Origin: Rhineura floridana | Lineage: Eukaryota > Chordata > Lepidosauria > Squamata > Rhineuridae | Length of the DNA: 64,000 nt | Assembly: GCF_030035675.1 (NCBI RefSeq) | Contig: NC_084481.1 | Location: 234,762,927 to 234,826,926, forward strand | Direction of reading: 5' to 3' | Part shown: piece by piece, positions 31,701 to 44,459 of the stretch | Position numbering within the stretch: the first letter of the stretch is position 1 | How the letters are laid out: every line of letters begins with the position of its first letter | Position numbers and translations under genes: made by a program | The notes under the pieces: model-generated | Databases searched by the model: none | What the model saw: the letters and a program-made list of their open reading frames with translations, nothing else | What the model was told of the DNA's origin: nothing

Positions 31701-33215
31701 TAGAGGTCCCCACCCCTGCTGAAATTAGACTTGAAAGAAGCATTCTATGGTCAGTAGAATAGGTTGAGTTATGTGTTTGGTTGTAGTGTGTATGTGGTGC
31801 TCAGAAGTTTCTCCAGTTTGCAGATATGCCCACAAGCCCAGAAAGGTTTAATCCAACAAGCTAATTTCAGAACTTGGGTTATGAAGCAGACTGCGGTGGG
31901 GAAGAATACAAGCCCTAGTTTTATTCCAGTAGTTTAGGCAGCATACAGACAATCATGTCTTTGCTTATTAAGCTGAGGTACGTATGAACTTTTTGCCTGC
32001 ACACACAGCCCCCTGTGATGTATGGCACTCACGCTAGAAATCTAATTAACCAGGGTTTTTTATTTTGTCTGAACTGAGAAACTACGGCTTTGGAACAAGC
32101 CAGGACACCAACCCATCTCCAAATCATGGCTTAAGACCCTGGCTTGTTCTGAAGTTGGTAATCATAATGGGAAGCTATGGTTAATTAGAGTCTTCCTGGT
32201 TTAATTTCCACTTGTGGAGAAGGAGAAGCAAAGGGGCTTTGTGCATAGGGAAAAGGCTTGTGCTTATCTTGGCTTTATATCTGTGCCATTGAGTTTTGCA
32301 AGAGGTGCTTGCTTACAGAGCAAGAGAGCCAATCCCCCATCTGGAAGGGGAAGACTAAAAATTCTTCTGTTTTAAACTTCTTTATTTCTTTTCTGTATTA
32401 TACAAGAATTATGACTGCACATGAACAAGGAAATACAGATTCACTAAAACAACAAGTTTGTGCTCATCTACATGAAAACCTTTCACAAATAATCCAAGAA
32501 AAAAACCCACCCTCTTCTTACATAACCCAAATTGTGGCTTGCAGTTTTATCTAGCACATGTCTTTAGTAATATTAAAATAAATATATAAATACCATTATA
32601 CTCATTTAACTTGCATGTTATAGAGTGGTGCACATGGCAACCCAAAATATTTTGGTTTTCCCTGTGCCTTGCTATGTTTCTGTGGTGTGAGAGTTTTTCC
32701 GTGATCATTGGCTTCTGTATTGGGTGCTCCATAGATTACATGCTAGCCTAGTTGTTTCTTTCCAAAACTGAGCAATTTCAAGTTTTGCTGGTAACAGCAA
32801 AAATGCCAAATCTTGGTGGTTTCCAAATGAGTGGAGAAATGCCAGCTGGATTGATGTTGGCACTTGGATGTTTAAGGGATTCTCCATGGTGAAACATGAT
32901 TTATTCTTAAAAAAGAGAAAAAAGTGTTGCTCTTGTTATCACCACCACATAGGCAATGAAGTTACTCGCTCTGTATATTCTCTCCAGCAAGCATGGGTTG
33001 ATTTTTAGGGATGTGAGAGGCATTGTGCATAAATATTTTAAAGGATGATTCCTTTTCATTTACACATGGTGGCACTGGGACCATGTGTCAGTCTTCAGCT
33101 GTGTGGAGTTCCTCTGTGTTTACTTTTCAAGCTCCAGCTGAACCAGGCATACATTTAAGGGTACAGTGAACCCGATCTTTCATGTACCAAACCTTTAGAA
33201 TGCCAGTTGGAAGAT
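31701..33215. other. No gene recognised
   Basis: About 1.5 kb of intronic sequence. 31930-32215 carries paired motifs around CATGGCTTAAGACCCTGGCT and AGCTATGGTTAATTAGAGTC that recur near 56.7 kb (see findings). Otherwise unclassified. Confidence 0.35.
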
Positions 33216-33237
33216 CAGAGAGAGAGAGAGAGAGAGA
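33216..33237. repeat. (AG)n microsatellite
   Basis: An AG dinucleotide run abutting the 3' end of the antisense CR1 that starts at 33238. Confidence 0.8.
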
Positions 33238-36200
33238 ATCATAGAGTTGGAAGGGGCCTATAAGCCCATCAAGTCCAACCCGCTGCTCAATGCAGGAATC
33301 CAAACTAAAGCATACCCAACAGGTGTCTGTTCAGCTGCCTCTTGAATGTCTCCAGTGTTGGAAAGCCCACCACCTCCCTAGGTCATTGGTTCCATTGTTG
33401 TACCGCTGTAACAGTTAGGAAGTTTTTCCTGATGTTCAGCCAAAATCTGGCTTCCTGCAACGTGAGCCCATTATTCCATGTCCTGCACTCTGGGATGATC
33501 AAGAACAGATCCTGGCCCTCCTGTGTGTGTGGCAACCTTTCAAATACTTGAAGAGTGCTAGAATATCTCCCCTCAGTTTTCTCTTCCCAAGGTTAAACAT
33601 GCCCAGTTCTTTCAGTCTCTCCTCATAGGGCTTTGTTTCTAGTTCCTTGATCATCCTTATTGCCCTCCTCTGAACCTGACCCAGTTTGTCTTCATCCTTC
33701 TTAAAGGGTGGTGTCCAGAACTGGACTCCGGATGAGGCCTAACCTGTGCCAAATAGAGGAGAACCAATACTTCTGTTAATGCAGCCTAAAATAGCATTTG
33801 CCATTTTTGCAGCCACAATCACATTGTTGGCTCATGTTCAGCTTGTGATCAACAACAATCTCAAGATTGTTCTCTCATGTCGTATTGCTGAGCCAAGTAT
33901 CTCCCATCTTATAACTATGTATTTGGTTTCTTTTTCCTAGGTGTAGTACTTTGCACTTTTTCCTGTTAAATTTAATTCTGTTGTTTTCAGCCCAGTGCTT
34001 CAGCCTATGAAGATCCCTTTTTTGTAGCTATCCCTTCCAATTTTATATCAATTGCAAATCTGAAAAGGGTTCCCTGCACTTCCTCATCCAAGTCATTAAT
34101 GAAAATGTGGTAGAGCGTTGGACTGAGGACCGAGCCATGTGGTACCCCACTTGTTACTTCCCCCCAGTTTGCCAAGGAACCCTTGATAAGCACTCTTTGA
34201 GTACGATTCTGGAGCCAACTGTGGATCCACCTGATAGTTGTTCCATCCAGCCCACATTTAGCTAGCTTGCTAATCAGAATATCATGGGGCACTTTGTCAA
34301 AAGCTTTGCTAAAGCTGAAATATATTTTCCAAAATAATAGTCAGTGGTTCCAAGAGTTCTTCAGTCAGTTCCTTCAATACCCTAGGATGAGTTCATCAGG
34401 CCCTGTATATTTGAACTCGTTCAAAGTGATTGGGTATTCCTTGACCATATGTCTATCAAGCTCAAGTTACAATCCTGCCCCTTCAACTTTGCATTTCCCA
34501 GGAGGGTCATAGACCTTCTTTTGGGAGAAGACTGAGCCAAAGTAGGAATTGAGCACTGCTGCCTTTTCTTTGTCATCTGTTGTTATTTTGCCATCCTCAT
34601 TGAGTACCTCTACCAGCGTTTCTTTTCTCTGTCTTTTACTATAGACGTACCAGAAGAATGCTTTTTTGTTGCTTTTAGCATCGCTAGCCTCAGCTCATTC
34701 TCAGCTTTAGCCTTCCTGACTCCATCTTTGCAATTCCATGCTACCTCTCTGTACTCTTCCTTTGTGGCCCGACCTTCCTTCCACTTTCTGTATGTGTCCT
34801 TTTTCTCCAGGTCATTTCTAAGCTTTCTGTGAAGCCACGCTGGCTTCTTCTTCTGTCTTCCCCCTTTTTTCCTTGATGGAATTGTTTGCCATTGTGCCTT
34901 TAGAATTTCCTCTTTTAGAAACTCCCACCCATCTTGGACTCCTTTTCTCATTAAGGTCACTTACCATGGAACCTTATCATAGTTCTGAGTTTATTAAAAT
35001 CAGCTTTCCTGAAGTCCAGGGTATGTGTATGGCTACCTCAGCTTTTGCTTCCTTTAAAATCAAGAACTCTCATATAGCATGGTCACTTTCTCCCAGAGTT
35101 TCTGTAACTGCCACTCATCCACCAAGTCATCTCTGTTGGTTAGAATCAAGTCAAGGATAGCTGATTCTCTGGTTGCTTCCTCCACTTTCTGTAGGAGAAA
35201 GTTAACTCCAACACAAGTCATGAATTTCTTGGAGGGGCCGTGTTTGGCAGAATTTGTCTTCCAACAGATTTTGGAGTAATTGAAGTCCCCCATCATGCCT
35301 CCTTGTAACGTTGGCAATTTGCCTTGCAAAAGTTTCATCTTGTCTTGGTTGGGTGGTTGGTAATAGACTCCAACCACCATGTTCCTTTTATTCTTTCCCC
35401 ATTTATTTTAATCCAGATACTCTTGGTGGAGGTACCAAGCTCATCATCCTGTATTTCTGTGCAGGGATATATATTTTTAAGATATAGAGCGACTCTGCCT
35501 CCTTTTCTATTCCTTCTGTTCTTTTTGAACAAGTTATATCCTTCAATCGCTGTGTTCCAGTCATGGGAGTCATGCCACCAAGTTTTAGTTTTACCTATCA
35601 AGGCATATTTACTTTCCTGTATTAAGAGTTCAAGTTCGTCCTGTTTGTTTCCCATAGGCATTAGTATACACACACATTCTTCCCAGTCCTTGTGAGGTGC
35701 AACCCATCACTTGCCAGCAATCCATTTTCCAGGAAACACAGCCCATGGTCCCAGAATCCAAATCTCTCACGTCAGCACCACCTTCGTAGCCAGTCATTCA
35801 CCCGGAGTATTTTTCTTTCCGTTTCCACTCCTAAGTACCAGAAGGATGGATGAGAAAACTATCTGGACTCCAAAGTGGTTGAGTTTCCTTCCCAGAGCTT
35901 CAAAGTCTGCTGTGATTTCTTTGTAGCTCTGCTTGGCAGTATCATTCTTTCCCACATGGAAGAGCAGAAAGGGATATCTGTCAGTGGGTCTTATGAGTGA
36001 TGGCAACCCTTCCATCACATCTCTAATTTGTCCTCCAGGAAGGCAGCATACCTGGTGAGTCCATGGATCTTCTAGGCATAGTTGGTTTCCAATCCCATGC
36101 AGTAGGAAGTCTCTCACCAGTATTACTCTTCTTTTTGTCGTGGGGCATGGTTTCATTGCCTCTGCTTGACTGAGCTTTAGCCTCTCATGTGCTATTGTGT

Positions 36201-36720
36201 GGGGTTTCCTGTAATTCTTCCACTGCAGACTGGCCTCTAGTCTCATCCTCAAGTGCCTGGAAGCGGTTCTGTAGTTCCACTGGTGTTGGATGTCTTGTCG
36301 CTCTTCTGCTCCTCACTGTCACCCTTTTCCATGGAGTTTCCTCCACTTCATTGTAGCTCTCCACAACAGTCTCCTCTTCCACTTCAACATGCTGTTGGCC
36401 TTCCACCTCCTGTACTTCTCTTTGCTGTTGTTGTTCCATCATTCTATCTAAGAACTCTTAATCTCATGCTCTTCAGTGTGGCCTCCTGCCATTCCAGGCC
36501 CCTCAACTTTTTCTTACAATAGTGCCACCAGCTTGCACTTGTTGCACATGTACGCCATGTTGTTCTCAGGCAAGAAAGCAAACATTGCACACCTTGCAGG
36601 TCACCACCACCACCACCCGTCCATAGTCGCTACTGCCTTTTCTTTCTCTCTTCCTACTTGTATTGGAATGGCCTGTGCTTTGTCCTGCCCTTCTTCAGGG
36701 TAAATAGGAGAGTCCTACTG
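33238..36720 (-). mobile_element. CR1 LINE with both ORFs, internally deleted
   Basis: The minus strand, from its 5' side, shows ORF1 with a Cys-rich segment (about 36500-36610) and a Gln/Glu-rich linker (36185-36442, ELQNRFQALEDE). An SGNH-esterase-like domain follows (35794-36252: VRDFLLHGIGNQLC, CCLPGGQIRDVMEGLP, LLFHVGKNDTA). ORF2 then has endonuclease pieces (35060-35673: GVYYQPPNQDKM, MGDFNYSKICW), a linker (34610-34960) and part of RT (34005-34292: SGVPHGSVLSPTLYHIFIND). The RT active site reads FAID in place of FADD, and the N-terminal RT part is missing, so the copy is dead. The 3' end has the classic CR1 pattern AATCATAGAGTTGGAAGGGG. Confidence 0.85.
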
Positions 36721-37629
36721 GTATATGGTGCACCATACAAGTGAAAAAATGTTAGGGACCTGCCCCTTAACCTCCGCTGTCAAACTCCTGTTAACTCTCT
36801 CTGTTCGCTCACTTCCTGAAAGCTGGCTTGCTTGTATATCCTGTGGACCAGCTGGCACAGCTCCCTCTGCGCTGCTCAGGAGTCAGGAAACAGAATGAAA
36901 ATTCGCAGCCCACATGGCTGCGCCTAGTTGCACACAACAGCTGTCAGGCCATGCCCCTTCCAATCAAACTGCTGTGGATCCCTCAGAATACACGACCACA
37001 GTATACAGCTTCAGAGCCCTCTTTCTCTGTCTCTTCCTCCCTACAACTCTTCTGCCAAACTCTGCCAGATATTTAAATTGATTCAAAAGCAGATGGTCCT
37101 TCCATGTATTTGTATTTCAACAATGATGTAATAGACAAGTGGGTTCCAAGCCATTTGGAAGCTGGGGTGTATAAGCAATGAATCCTCCTTGGTTAAGTAA
37201 TGCCCAGGTTGTTGTTTTTTAAAATAAACTACATCCACAGCGTTTAATCATTTTTAATACCCACTGTCCCAAATCAGCATTAGTAATCTGAATGGATTTA
37301 CAGTGGGCTGTTAGGATGGTCATATTTGATGCTAGGTTTGCTCTGCAGCTATTCTGTACTTTGGATAACAATAATGTTAGACTCCTGAGTAAGCTTAGTT
37401 GTCAGGAGAGGTCCTCTTACAGGTCAGTAACCGGTTAGGAGTAGGAATAAATGGACTGTTCTCCCACTGGAGGGAGAAAGTGGAAATCCCCCAAGGATGG
37501 GTATCTGTTCCCATACTTTTCCCCCCAATGGGCCACGTCAAAACTGCTGAGGGTTTTGGCAGATTTGTGCCTGTTGTCTCAGTTACAGTGCACTGTGCTA
37601 GATGCTGCACAACTTTTAATTGTATTTTT
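36721..37629. other. No gene recognised; possibly CR1 5' leader
   Basis: 36721-37070 may be the 5' leader of the antisense CR1. The rest is AT-rich intronic sequence without a supported call. Confidence 0.3.
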
Positions 37630-37831
37630 GCTGTATTGTATTTTACTGCATTCCATAGAATTCAGATAGTAATGCAGTAAAATATAATATACGAAATAAG
37701 AGGCAATAAAATACTGTTAATAAAATACTATTAAAAATAAATAGAAATCTTTAATGCAGACATCCCGTGGACCACCTGAATAAAGCTTGTGGACCACTGA
37801 TGATCCACGGACCACAGTTTAGGAACCACTG
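37630..37831. repeat. Truncated hAT/Charlie-like DNA transposon remnant
   Basis: The right end, GTGGACCACCTGAATAAAGC through GGACCACAGTTTAGGAACCACTG, matches the right end of the element at 43068-43376. The left terminal repeat is missing. Confidence 0.6.
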
Positions 37832-39050
37832 ATCTAGAGTTAGCGGTGAGCAGTGAGATAGCTAAGCTTGCTGATGACACCAGATTGTTCAAACGAAAAG
37901 GATTGTAAGGAGCTGCAAAAGAATATCTCCAAACCAGGTGAATGGGCAGTAAAATGGCAAATGCAACTCATTGTAAGCAAGTGTAAAGTTATGCACATTG
38001 GGGCAAAAAAAATAAAAATAAAATTCACATAGGCTAATGGGGTGTGAACCAGTGGTGACTAACCAGAAACGAAATCTTGCAGTGGATAGCTCAATGAAGA
38101 TGCCAGCCTAGTGTGCAGAGGCTTTGAAAAAGGGACATTCCATGTTAGGGATAATTAGGAAAGGGATTAAAAGACAACTGTCAATTATCATAATCTCCTT
38201 ATACACATCTTTGTTCCACCCACACTTGGAATACTGTGTACGGTTCTAGTCACCTCATCTCCAAAAGGATGTTGTAGGTCTGGAAAAGGTTCAGGAAGAA
38301 GCAACCGGAAAGATCAAAGGGATGGAGCAACTCCCCTATGAGGAAAGATTGCAGCATTTGGGGCTTTTTAGTTTAGTTTAGAGAAAAGGGTAGTAAGGGG
38401 GGGCGTAATAGAGGTGCATAATAGTCATGATGTGTTTTTCACCCTCTCTCATAATACCAGAATCTGGGGCCATCCAGTGATGTTGAATGTTAGAAGTTTC
38501 AGAAAAGAATGTACTCCTTCACGCAGCACATTTGCTGCCTCAAGATGTAGTGATGGTTGTCAGCTTGATGTCTTTTAAAAGAGGACTAGACAGATTCATG
38601 GAAGAGCAGGCTCTCAGTGGCTAACGGTGCCAATAACCATGTTCTGCCTCCACTGTTGGAGGTAATATGCCTCTGTACAGTACAGTAGGGCCCCGCTTAT
38701 ATGGCGGGCTCCGTTCCGGACCCCCGCCGTAAAGCAGAAAACGCTGTAAAGCGGAACCCCATTGACTTTAATGGGCCGCGTTGCGCGAAAATGACGTGAA
38801 AACGTCGCAAAACGTCGCAAAAGGGGAAAAAAAACCTTTAAAATTGAAAACGAAAGGCGCCGCATCAGCGGGACGCTGTAAAGCAGGGCCCTACTGTATA
38901 CCAATTGCTGGGAATCTCAAATAGGGAGAATGCTGCTGCACGCTGGTTCTGCTTAAGGGCCTCCCATAGGGGCATCTGTCTAGTGCGCCACTGTGAGAAT
39001 ACGATGCTGGGCTAGATGGGTCTTTGGTGTGATCCTGCAGGGCTTATGCT
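37832..39050 (+). mobile_element. CR1 LINE, 5'-truncated, split by a Tigger-like MITE
   Basis: Starts in the middle of RT (GCTAAGCTTGCTGATGACAC encodes AKLADDT), continues through the C-terminal region (about 38330-38380: LPYEERLQHLGLFSL) and the 3' UTR to about 39050 (GGGCTAGATGGGTCTTTGGT). Many shifts and stops. A MITE sits at 38683-38896 in its 3' UTR. Confidence 0.8.
38683..38896 (+). mobile_element. Tigger/pogo-like MITE with TA target duplication
   Basis: 214 bp. The ends CAGTAGGGCCCCGCTTATAT and AAAGCAGGGCCCTACTG are inverted repeats flanked by TA on both sides (38681-38682 and 38897-38898). Same family as 19380-19627 in the opposite orientation. CpG-rich interior (GCGTTGCGCGAAAATGACGT). 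Confidence 0.85.
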
Positions 39051-39509
39051 GCTGCCTTTGTGGGTTTCATTAAAAGCTGTTTCATTTGGAATGCCATAGA
39101 AAATAGTCTACAACATGAATGCCTAATACTTAGTTCTCAACATTGATTCACCTTTTCTCAGCGTTTGTTTCTTTGTGACATCCACTGTCATTCTGAATTG
39201 TGTCACTGCAGAACTCGAAGACAGCGGTACAGCCAGAACCCCTTTTCTAATTGCTTTCTACATTGTAGTTGCACTCAGTTGTGGCTTTTTATTGTGCCAG
39301 ATAAACGTGCTAATAAGCGTTTTGCCGTTCTTTTATGCCTTTTATCTGATAAAGTTAGTGGGAGGCTAGAATTAAGAAGTTTAATCTTGGTCACATATTG
39401 CTTTTAATGGTGGCAGTCTGTCCGTACCAAGAAAGAACATGTTTCCTCATCCTTTCATGTTCTTTTTTTTGAAAATGCATTAAGCAGTGGCAAGCAGTTT
39501 AGCAGGCAT
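39051..39509. other. No gene recognised
   Basis: 39175-39407 has two overlapping chance frames without recognisable domains. Intronic. Confidence 0.35.
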
Positions 39510-41430
39510 ATTTTTCCAGCACTTATTTATTTATAACAAAGAAATTATACTACTTAATATTAGAAAAATCCCTAAGTGGTTCACATAAAAACAGTAAAAA
39601 TACAGCAATAACAGTCGACAAAATTTCCTTAAAAGCAAAACAACAGTATATATTACAAATAAAACTGAGCAATATACAATATAGAGAATTAAAAAAAATT
39701 GATTGTTTGCATAAACGTTTATGTTTCTAGGGAAATTTAAAAGTCATAACTGTCTCCACCTCATGAATTAACTGAAGGAGGTCATTCTGTAGGACAGGTG
39801 TTATCACTGAGAAGGTCTACTCTTGTGTTGCTACCAAATGACAATCTGCTGGTCAGTGAACAACCAGCAAGGTCTCCTGAGAAGTTCATAAATGCTAGCT
39901 TGCTCTGTGCTAGGGATGGTGGTCTGCTGGTATCCTGGTAGGATATTATATGTCAACAACAAGACATTGACCTTTTTGCTCAGTAAGTAATAGCCAGCTG
40001 GTGCAGATTTTTCAGCACTATAGACAACACACTGCAGACCTTTCAACACTTATGACTACTGGTTTGGGTTAGGTTTTTGATTATTTCCCCCCTTTCTTTC
40101 TTAATCTAACTTTAATACCAGTCATTGGTGACTTTGCATGAATAATATATGAAAATGTCAAAGAGTGATGGTCATTTTTGCAGCTCCAGAATGAAGTTAT
40201 TACTATTAAGCAAGGGAGAACCAATTGATGACCTCTGCACTCTTGCATGTGTGCTCTCTCTTGTTCTTTATGTCAAAATAGATTTTTGTGTTGCTTGCTG
40301 ACACACTTGTTCTGCATATTTTTCTATCTAGCCTGGAGATTCTCAGGCCTGTACATTCCTTAGCTAATTCTTTTGATCTGAGGTGTTCCAGAAGATATTA
40401 GAGTTCTGAGCCATAAAGAGCTCAAGTCAAATCCAGCACTTCGAATTGGGCTTAGAAATGTACAGGCAGCTACTGTAGCAGAATTGGTGTTACATGATCT
40501 GTTCACCTCGAACCTGTCAACAGTTGGGCAGTGTATTATGCACCAATTGAAGCTTCTGAACCATTCTCACAGGCAGCCCCACATAACACAGATATCAATA
40601 GTCCAATCTTGAGGTTACCAGGGCATAGATAGGTGTAGCCAAGTTATTCCTATCCAGATAGAGTTGTAGTTGGGCCACCAGCCGGCGCTGCATGCCACTG
40701 AGGCCACCTGTGCCTCAAGGGACAGCAGTGGATCTAGGAGAACCGTCAGACGACATGTGACTCCATTTAGAGCAGGCCACACACCACTCAGCCAGACAGA
40801 GGAACCACCTCCTAACAGCATCTCAGCCTTGTCTGGATTAAACTTCAGTTTATTGGCCACTCATCCAGTACATAATTGCAAGCAAGGACTGTCTCAGCCA
40901 TCCACTGCCTCACCTGCCGAAGATCAGAAGGAGAAATAGACTTGCATGCCATCAGCATACTGATGACAACACACTCCAAAACTCCATATGACCTCACTCA
41001 GCGCTCTCGTGTAGATGTTAAACAACATGGGGGACAGAACCCACCCCCCTGGGACCCCATACTGGAGATCTGAACCACCTTTTGGAACCAGCCTTCCAAG
41101 TAGGAGCAGAACCACTGCAATGTGGTGCTCCTAATACCCAACTCACATAATTGCGCCAGAAGGATACCATGGTTAATGGTACCATAAGCCATTGAAAGAT
41201 CATAGAGGATCAACAGTCGCACTGCCTTGTCTCCCGTCCCAGGTCATCTAACAGGGTGACCAGTTTCCATACCAAAGCCAGGCCTGAATCCCAGTGGAAA
41301 TGGATCTACAAAATCTGTCTCCTTCAAGAATACCTGGATCTGGTTAGGAACATTTGCTGCTGGTCTAAAGTTGTTAAGATCTTCTGAAGTAATATTGGAG
41401 TGACATTAACAACACTGGATTGGGACAATC
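39510..41430 (-). mobile_element. L2-like LINE, degraded
   Basis: The left end is an inverted LINE tail (CACTTATTTATTTATAACAA). On the minus strand 40998-41222 reads LILYDLSMAYGTINHGILLA and TTLQWFCSYLEGWF, the L2 RT core; 40615-40860 reads MANKLKFNPDKAEMLLGGGS. Multiple stops and shifts. Confidence 0.75.
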
Positions 41431-41740
41431 ATGTGCAACTTTTTAAAAGCTCCATTTAAATCTGTTTAAAGTGTTTATAAATCTGTTCCCCCCTCCTATT
41501 TTTTATATAGCAAATTAGTTTAAAAAGGAAAAAACAGACTCTAGACAATCAAAAAGCAGAAAACACGTTAGAGTAACAATGCCTCTCTGATAGCTGTTTT
41601 GAGCATGAGCATGCCTCTTTCCCCAAATAAATCTATTTGTCTAGCTGGTATCCTCCCTAATGTGGATCAGAGTAGCCATTTCTTCTATTTTGTATGCTGG
41701 AATTTCCCTGATGAAATTAAATTCACATTTCCACATTTTG
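41431..41740. other. No gene recognised
   Basis: AT-rich intronic sequence. Confidence 0.3.
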
Positions 41741-41925
41741 CCATCAAATTTTATTTATTTAGTTTATTTCAAAGCACTTTTATCCTGCCTTTTTATTTTA
41801 TTTATTCAAAGCAGCCAACAAAAAACTGACATTAGCACATAAAACTGTTTAAAACACATTGTAAAATGCAAAACAGCTGTTTTAAAACATTGGCACAAAC
41901 AAACCAGAGATAAAAGTCAGAAAAA
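41741..41925 (-). repeat. LINE 3' tail fragment
   Basis: TTTATTTATTTAGTTTATTT, TTTATCCTGCCTTTTTATTT and an A-rich run resemble inverted L2-like tails elsewhere in the window. Confidence 0.5.
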
Positions 41926-43067
41926 CAGTCCCAGCATGCTGTTACTAATTATTTTCAGTGTGTTATAATTTTTCTTTTAAGTAGTTGACCTTTGCTTTGG
42001 ATGTTTGCTGTAGTACATTGTTCTCCCTGTTTATTTTGCTGCAGCAGACCTAACATAGCTTCCCTGCTGGAAATGCTGTGGTTTGTAAATCTATTTAATC
42101 TAAACATATTTGTCAAAGCACAGAGGTAACAAAGATATAATTGGGAATAGAATATTTATTGTAACATTATATTAGAAAATGGGAATGACAGGATTAAATA
42201 AATCTTGGATAATTGCAAGGCATTTTGCCATTTGGATACATTGCAGAAACTAGAATAAAGAACAGAAAATAATTTTTTGGGGGGGAAAAACCCCTCTCCA
42301 TTATTTTTTTTCTGATTTAATTGCTGATAAAAAGCAACCCCATTTGCCATCTTTCTTGTATAGGAACCTTGTGTCACAGATTAAGCTGCTGAAAGCCTTT
42401 CTGGAGTTATCTAAATTCTGGCCATTGCTAATACCTCAAACATAGAAGACTCACACACACACTTGACTTTTGTACTATCATGGAGACTTTAGCTGATTTC
42501 TGCTGCTCTAGGATTTGAGAAAAAGCCAAGGAGGTTTTGAGATATGTAGATCTAGGTTTCTGTTGAACCTGCTGCATGAATTCTCCATAAAGGGACCGTC
42601 ACTTAATTTACATCCCGCACATGGCCTACTTTTAAAATGCCTGCAGTTTCCTTGAGTGAAGCTTTCAATTCTAATAACTTGGCACTGGATTTTATTCATA
42701 AAAGGGGCAAATATGGTTTTGTTGGCTTTGCAAGAGCAGCAGCAGCAGCAGCTTATTTACAGTTGGTGGTGATGCACAAAGATACTTCCTCCTCCAAAGA
42801 CTACTGTGAACCTGAAATATGCTTTATTAGCGGTTTTATTTAATGTCTACTGAGCAACAATATTAAACCATTTGGTGTTATAGTGGCTTTTGTCCAATGT
42901 TCTCCATATGCCCAATAAACCCAGTTGTTTTCAGTGGCTTGCTTCTGAGTGATATTTCATCTCTTCATTGGGCTCCATGTGGCTGATGGATTTGTTAATA
43001 TTATGTGTTATTTCTGGGCTGGATATGCATTTATTTTTGCTGGTTTTATTAAAGTAACTATATTAGA
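41926..43067. other. No gene recognised
   Basis: About 1.1 kb of AT-rich intronic sequence with a short AGC run near 42736-42751. No supported coding or repeat call. Confidence 0.35.
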
Positions 43068-43376
43068 CCTGTGGTTCCCAAACGTTTTTCTCTCACAGAC
43101 CACTTGAAAATTGCTTAGGGTCTTGGAGGACCACTTCATGATTTTTCTACCTGTTACAGCAATTGTAATTTCAAAGAATTCAAATTACAGTTCCGTAAAA
43201 TACAGTACAGAAAATAAAAGCAGCAATCAAAATCAAAATCATTATGAATATTTGGTGCAGTGGATGTGCCATGTCTCATCTTCAGCCACAATCCAGACAC
43301 ACTGTGGACCACCTGAATGAAGCTTGCGGAGCACTGATGGTCCACGGACCACTGTCTGGGAACCCCTGTATTAGAC
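43068..43376. mobile_element. hAT/Charlie-like DNA transposon remnant
   Basis: The ends CTGTGGTTCCCAAACG and CTGGGAACCCCTG are imperfect inverted repeats of the CAG-GGTTCCCA type. The interior is AT-rich and noncoding. A related right half lies at 37630-37831. Confidence 0.65.
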
Positions 43377-43457
43377 ACGTTATTACTAAGTATCTTATTA
43401 CTGTTGAAGGTTGTGTTTTTATTAGTGTGTAAGCCACCTTGAAAGAGTTCTGCTCAT

Positions 43458-43459
43458 AA

Positions 43460-43490
<31 letters not shown>

Positions 43491-43496
43491 AATAAT
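43458..43496. repeat. (AAAAT)n simple repeat
   Basis: A run of AAAAT/AAATA units, possibly the tail of a LINE that ends at TAAGCCACCTTGAAAGAGTT just upstream. Confidence 0.8.
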
Positions 43497-44459
43497 ACAT
43501 TGGAGTGACATGTTCCAAGGGCACACGTGTGGGTTTTGTTAACTCTTCAACTTGGGCAACGGTGGTTTAATGTTACGAGATGAGTCTGGGCAAGCCTTGG
43601 AGTCGTGTGCTCTTCTCTCCTCCGGAGCAGTCGTGAGGAGATTGGAAGCTCTTGCTTTTGTTTTCAGCTAGCTGGAATCACTCATCTTGTTTGAACTGAA
43701 ATCTGTGATTACGGAAACTAGCCAGAACCATAAATTGTGTGTTGAAAGAGGCTTGTTTCCCTGAACTGTAGTTAATACCATGGCCCATTTGTTTGGCTTT
43801 GGACAAACCAAGTAACCATGGTTATTTGCAAACAGAAGTAAATGTTTCTTGATTTCCTCCTCATGTCTGCACTGGAGGAAGAGAGGGAAGGGGTGCACAT
43901 GAGCCCTCAGGTTTGTGCCTGTCACGGTAAACTATAGTGTTAGCATAATGCATGAACTAGGCCAGCATGTGACCCATCTCTTCCACTGTTGTGCAGAGAG
44001 AGCATGGTCCCAAATAAAGATAGTGTGAATAACTTCTGTGTAGTTTGCTTCATCAGTGAACCTGGGTGCTTTACTTTAGCTTCAAAGGCCAGGTTCCAAA
44101 AAACTCCTTGGTGCCTCTGTTGGGCATTGCTGTGTTTGATCTTCTAGCTGGAACTCTGTGGTCTTCATCCGAGGCATCTGTCAACAGTGTCCTTAGCTTG
44201 AGGAAGTGCGAAGCCCTAAGGCCCTTGGACTCCAGGCCAAAGCATACGTTTATCTGTAATTCAGAAAACACCTCTTCACCTTTGGATGCCATGAATTTGC
44301 ACATTTTCATTGCTAAAACGTTCAGAATTCATTATACATTAGCAAAGCAATACAATCCGATTTCCAGTTTTGTGTTTGGGAGGTGAGGTCCAGCTTTGGG
44401 TGTCAGTCAGGCAATAAGCCCATGTGAACAACCAATTGCACTTGTGCAACATTTTAAGC
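43497..44459. other. No gene recognised
   Basis: About 960 bases. 43670-43930 carries motifs such as AACCATGGTTATTTGC shared with blocks near 31.4, 32.1 and 56.7 kb. No coding signal. Confidence 0.35.
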
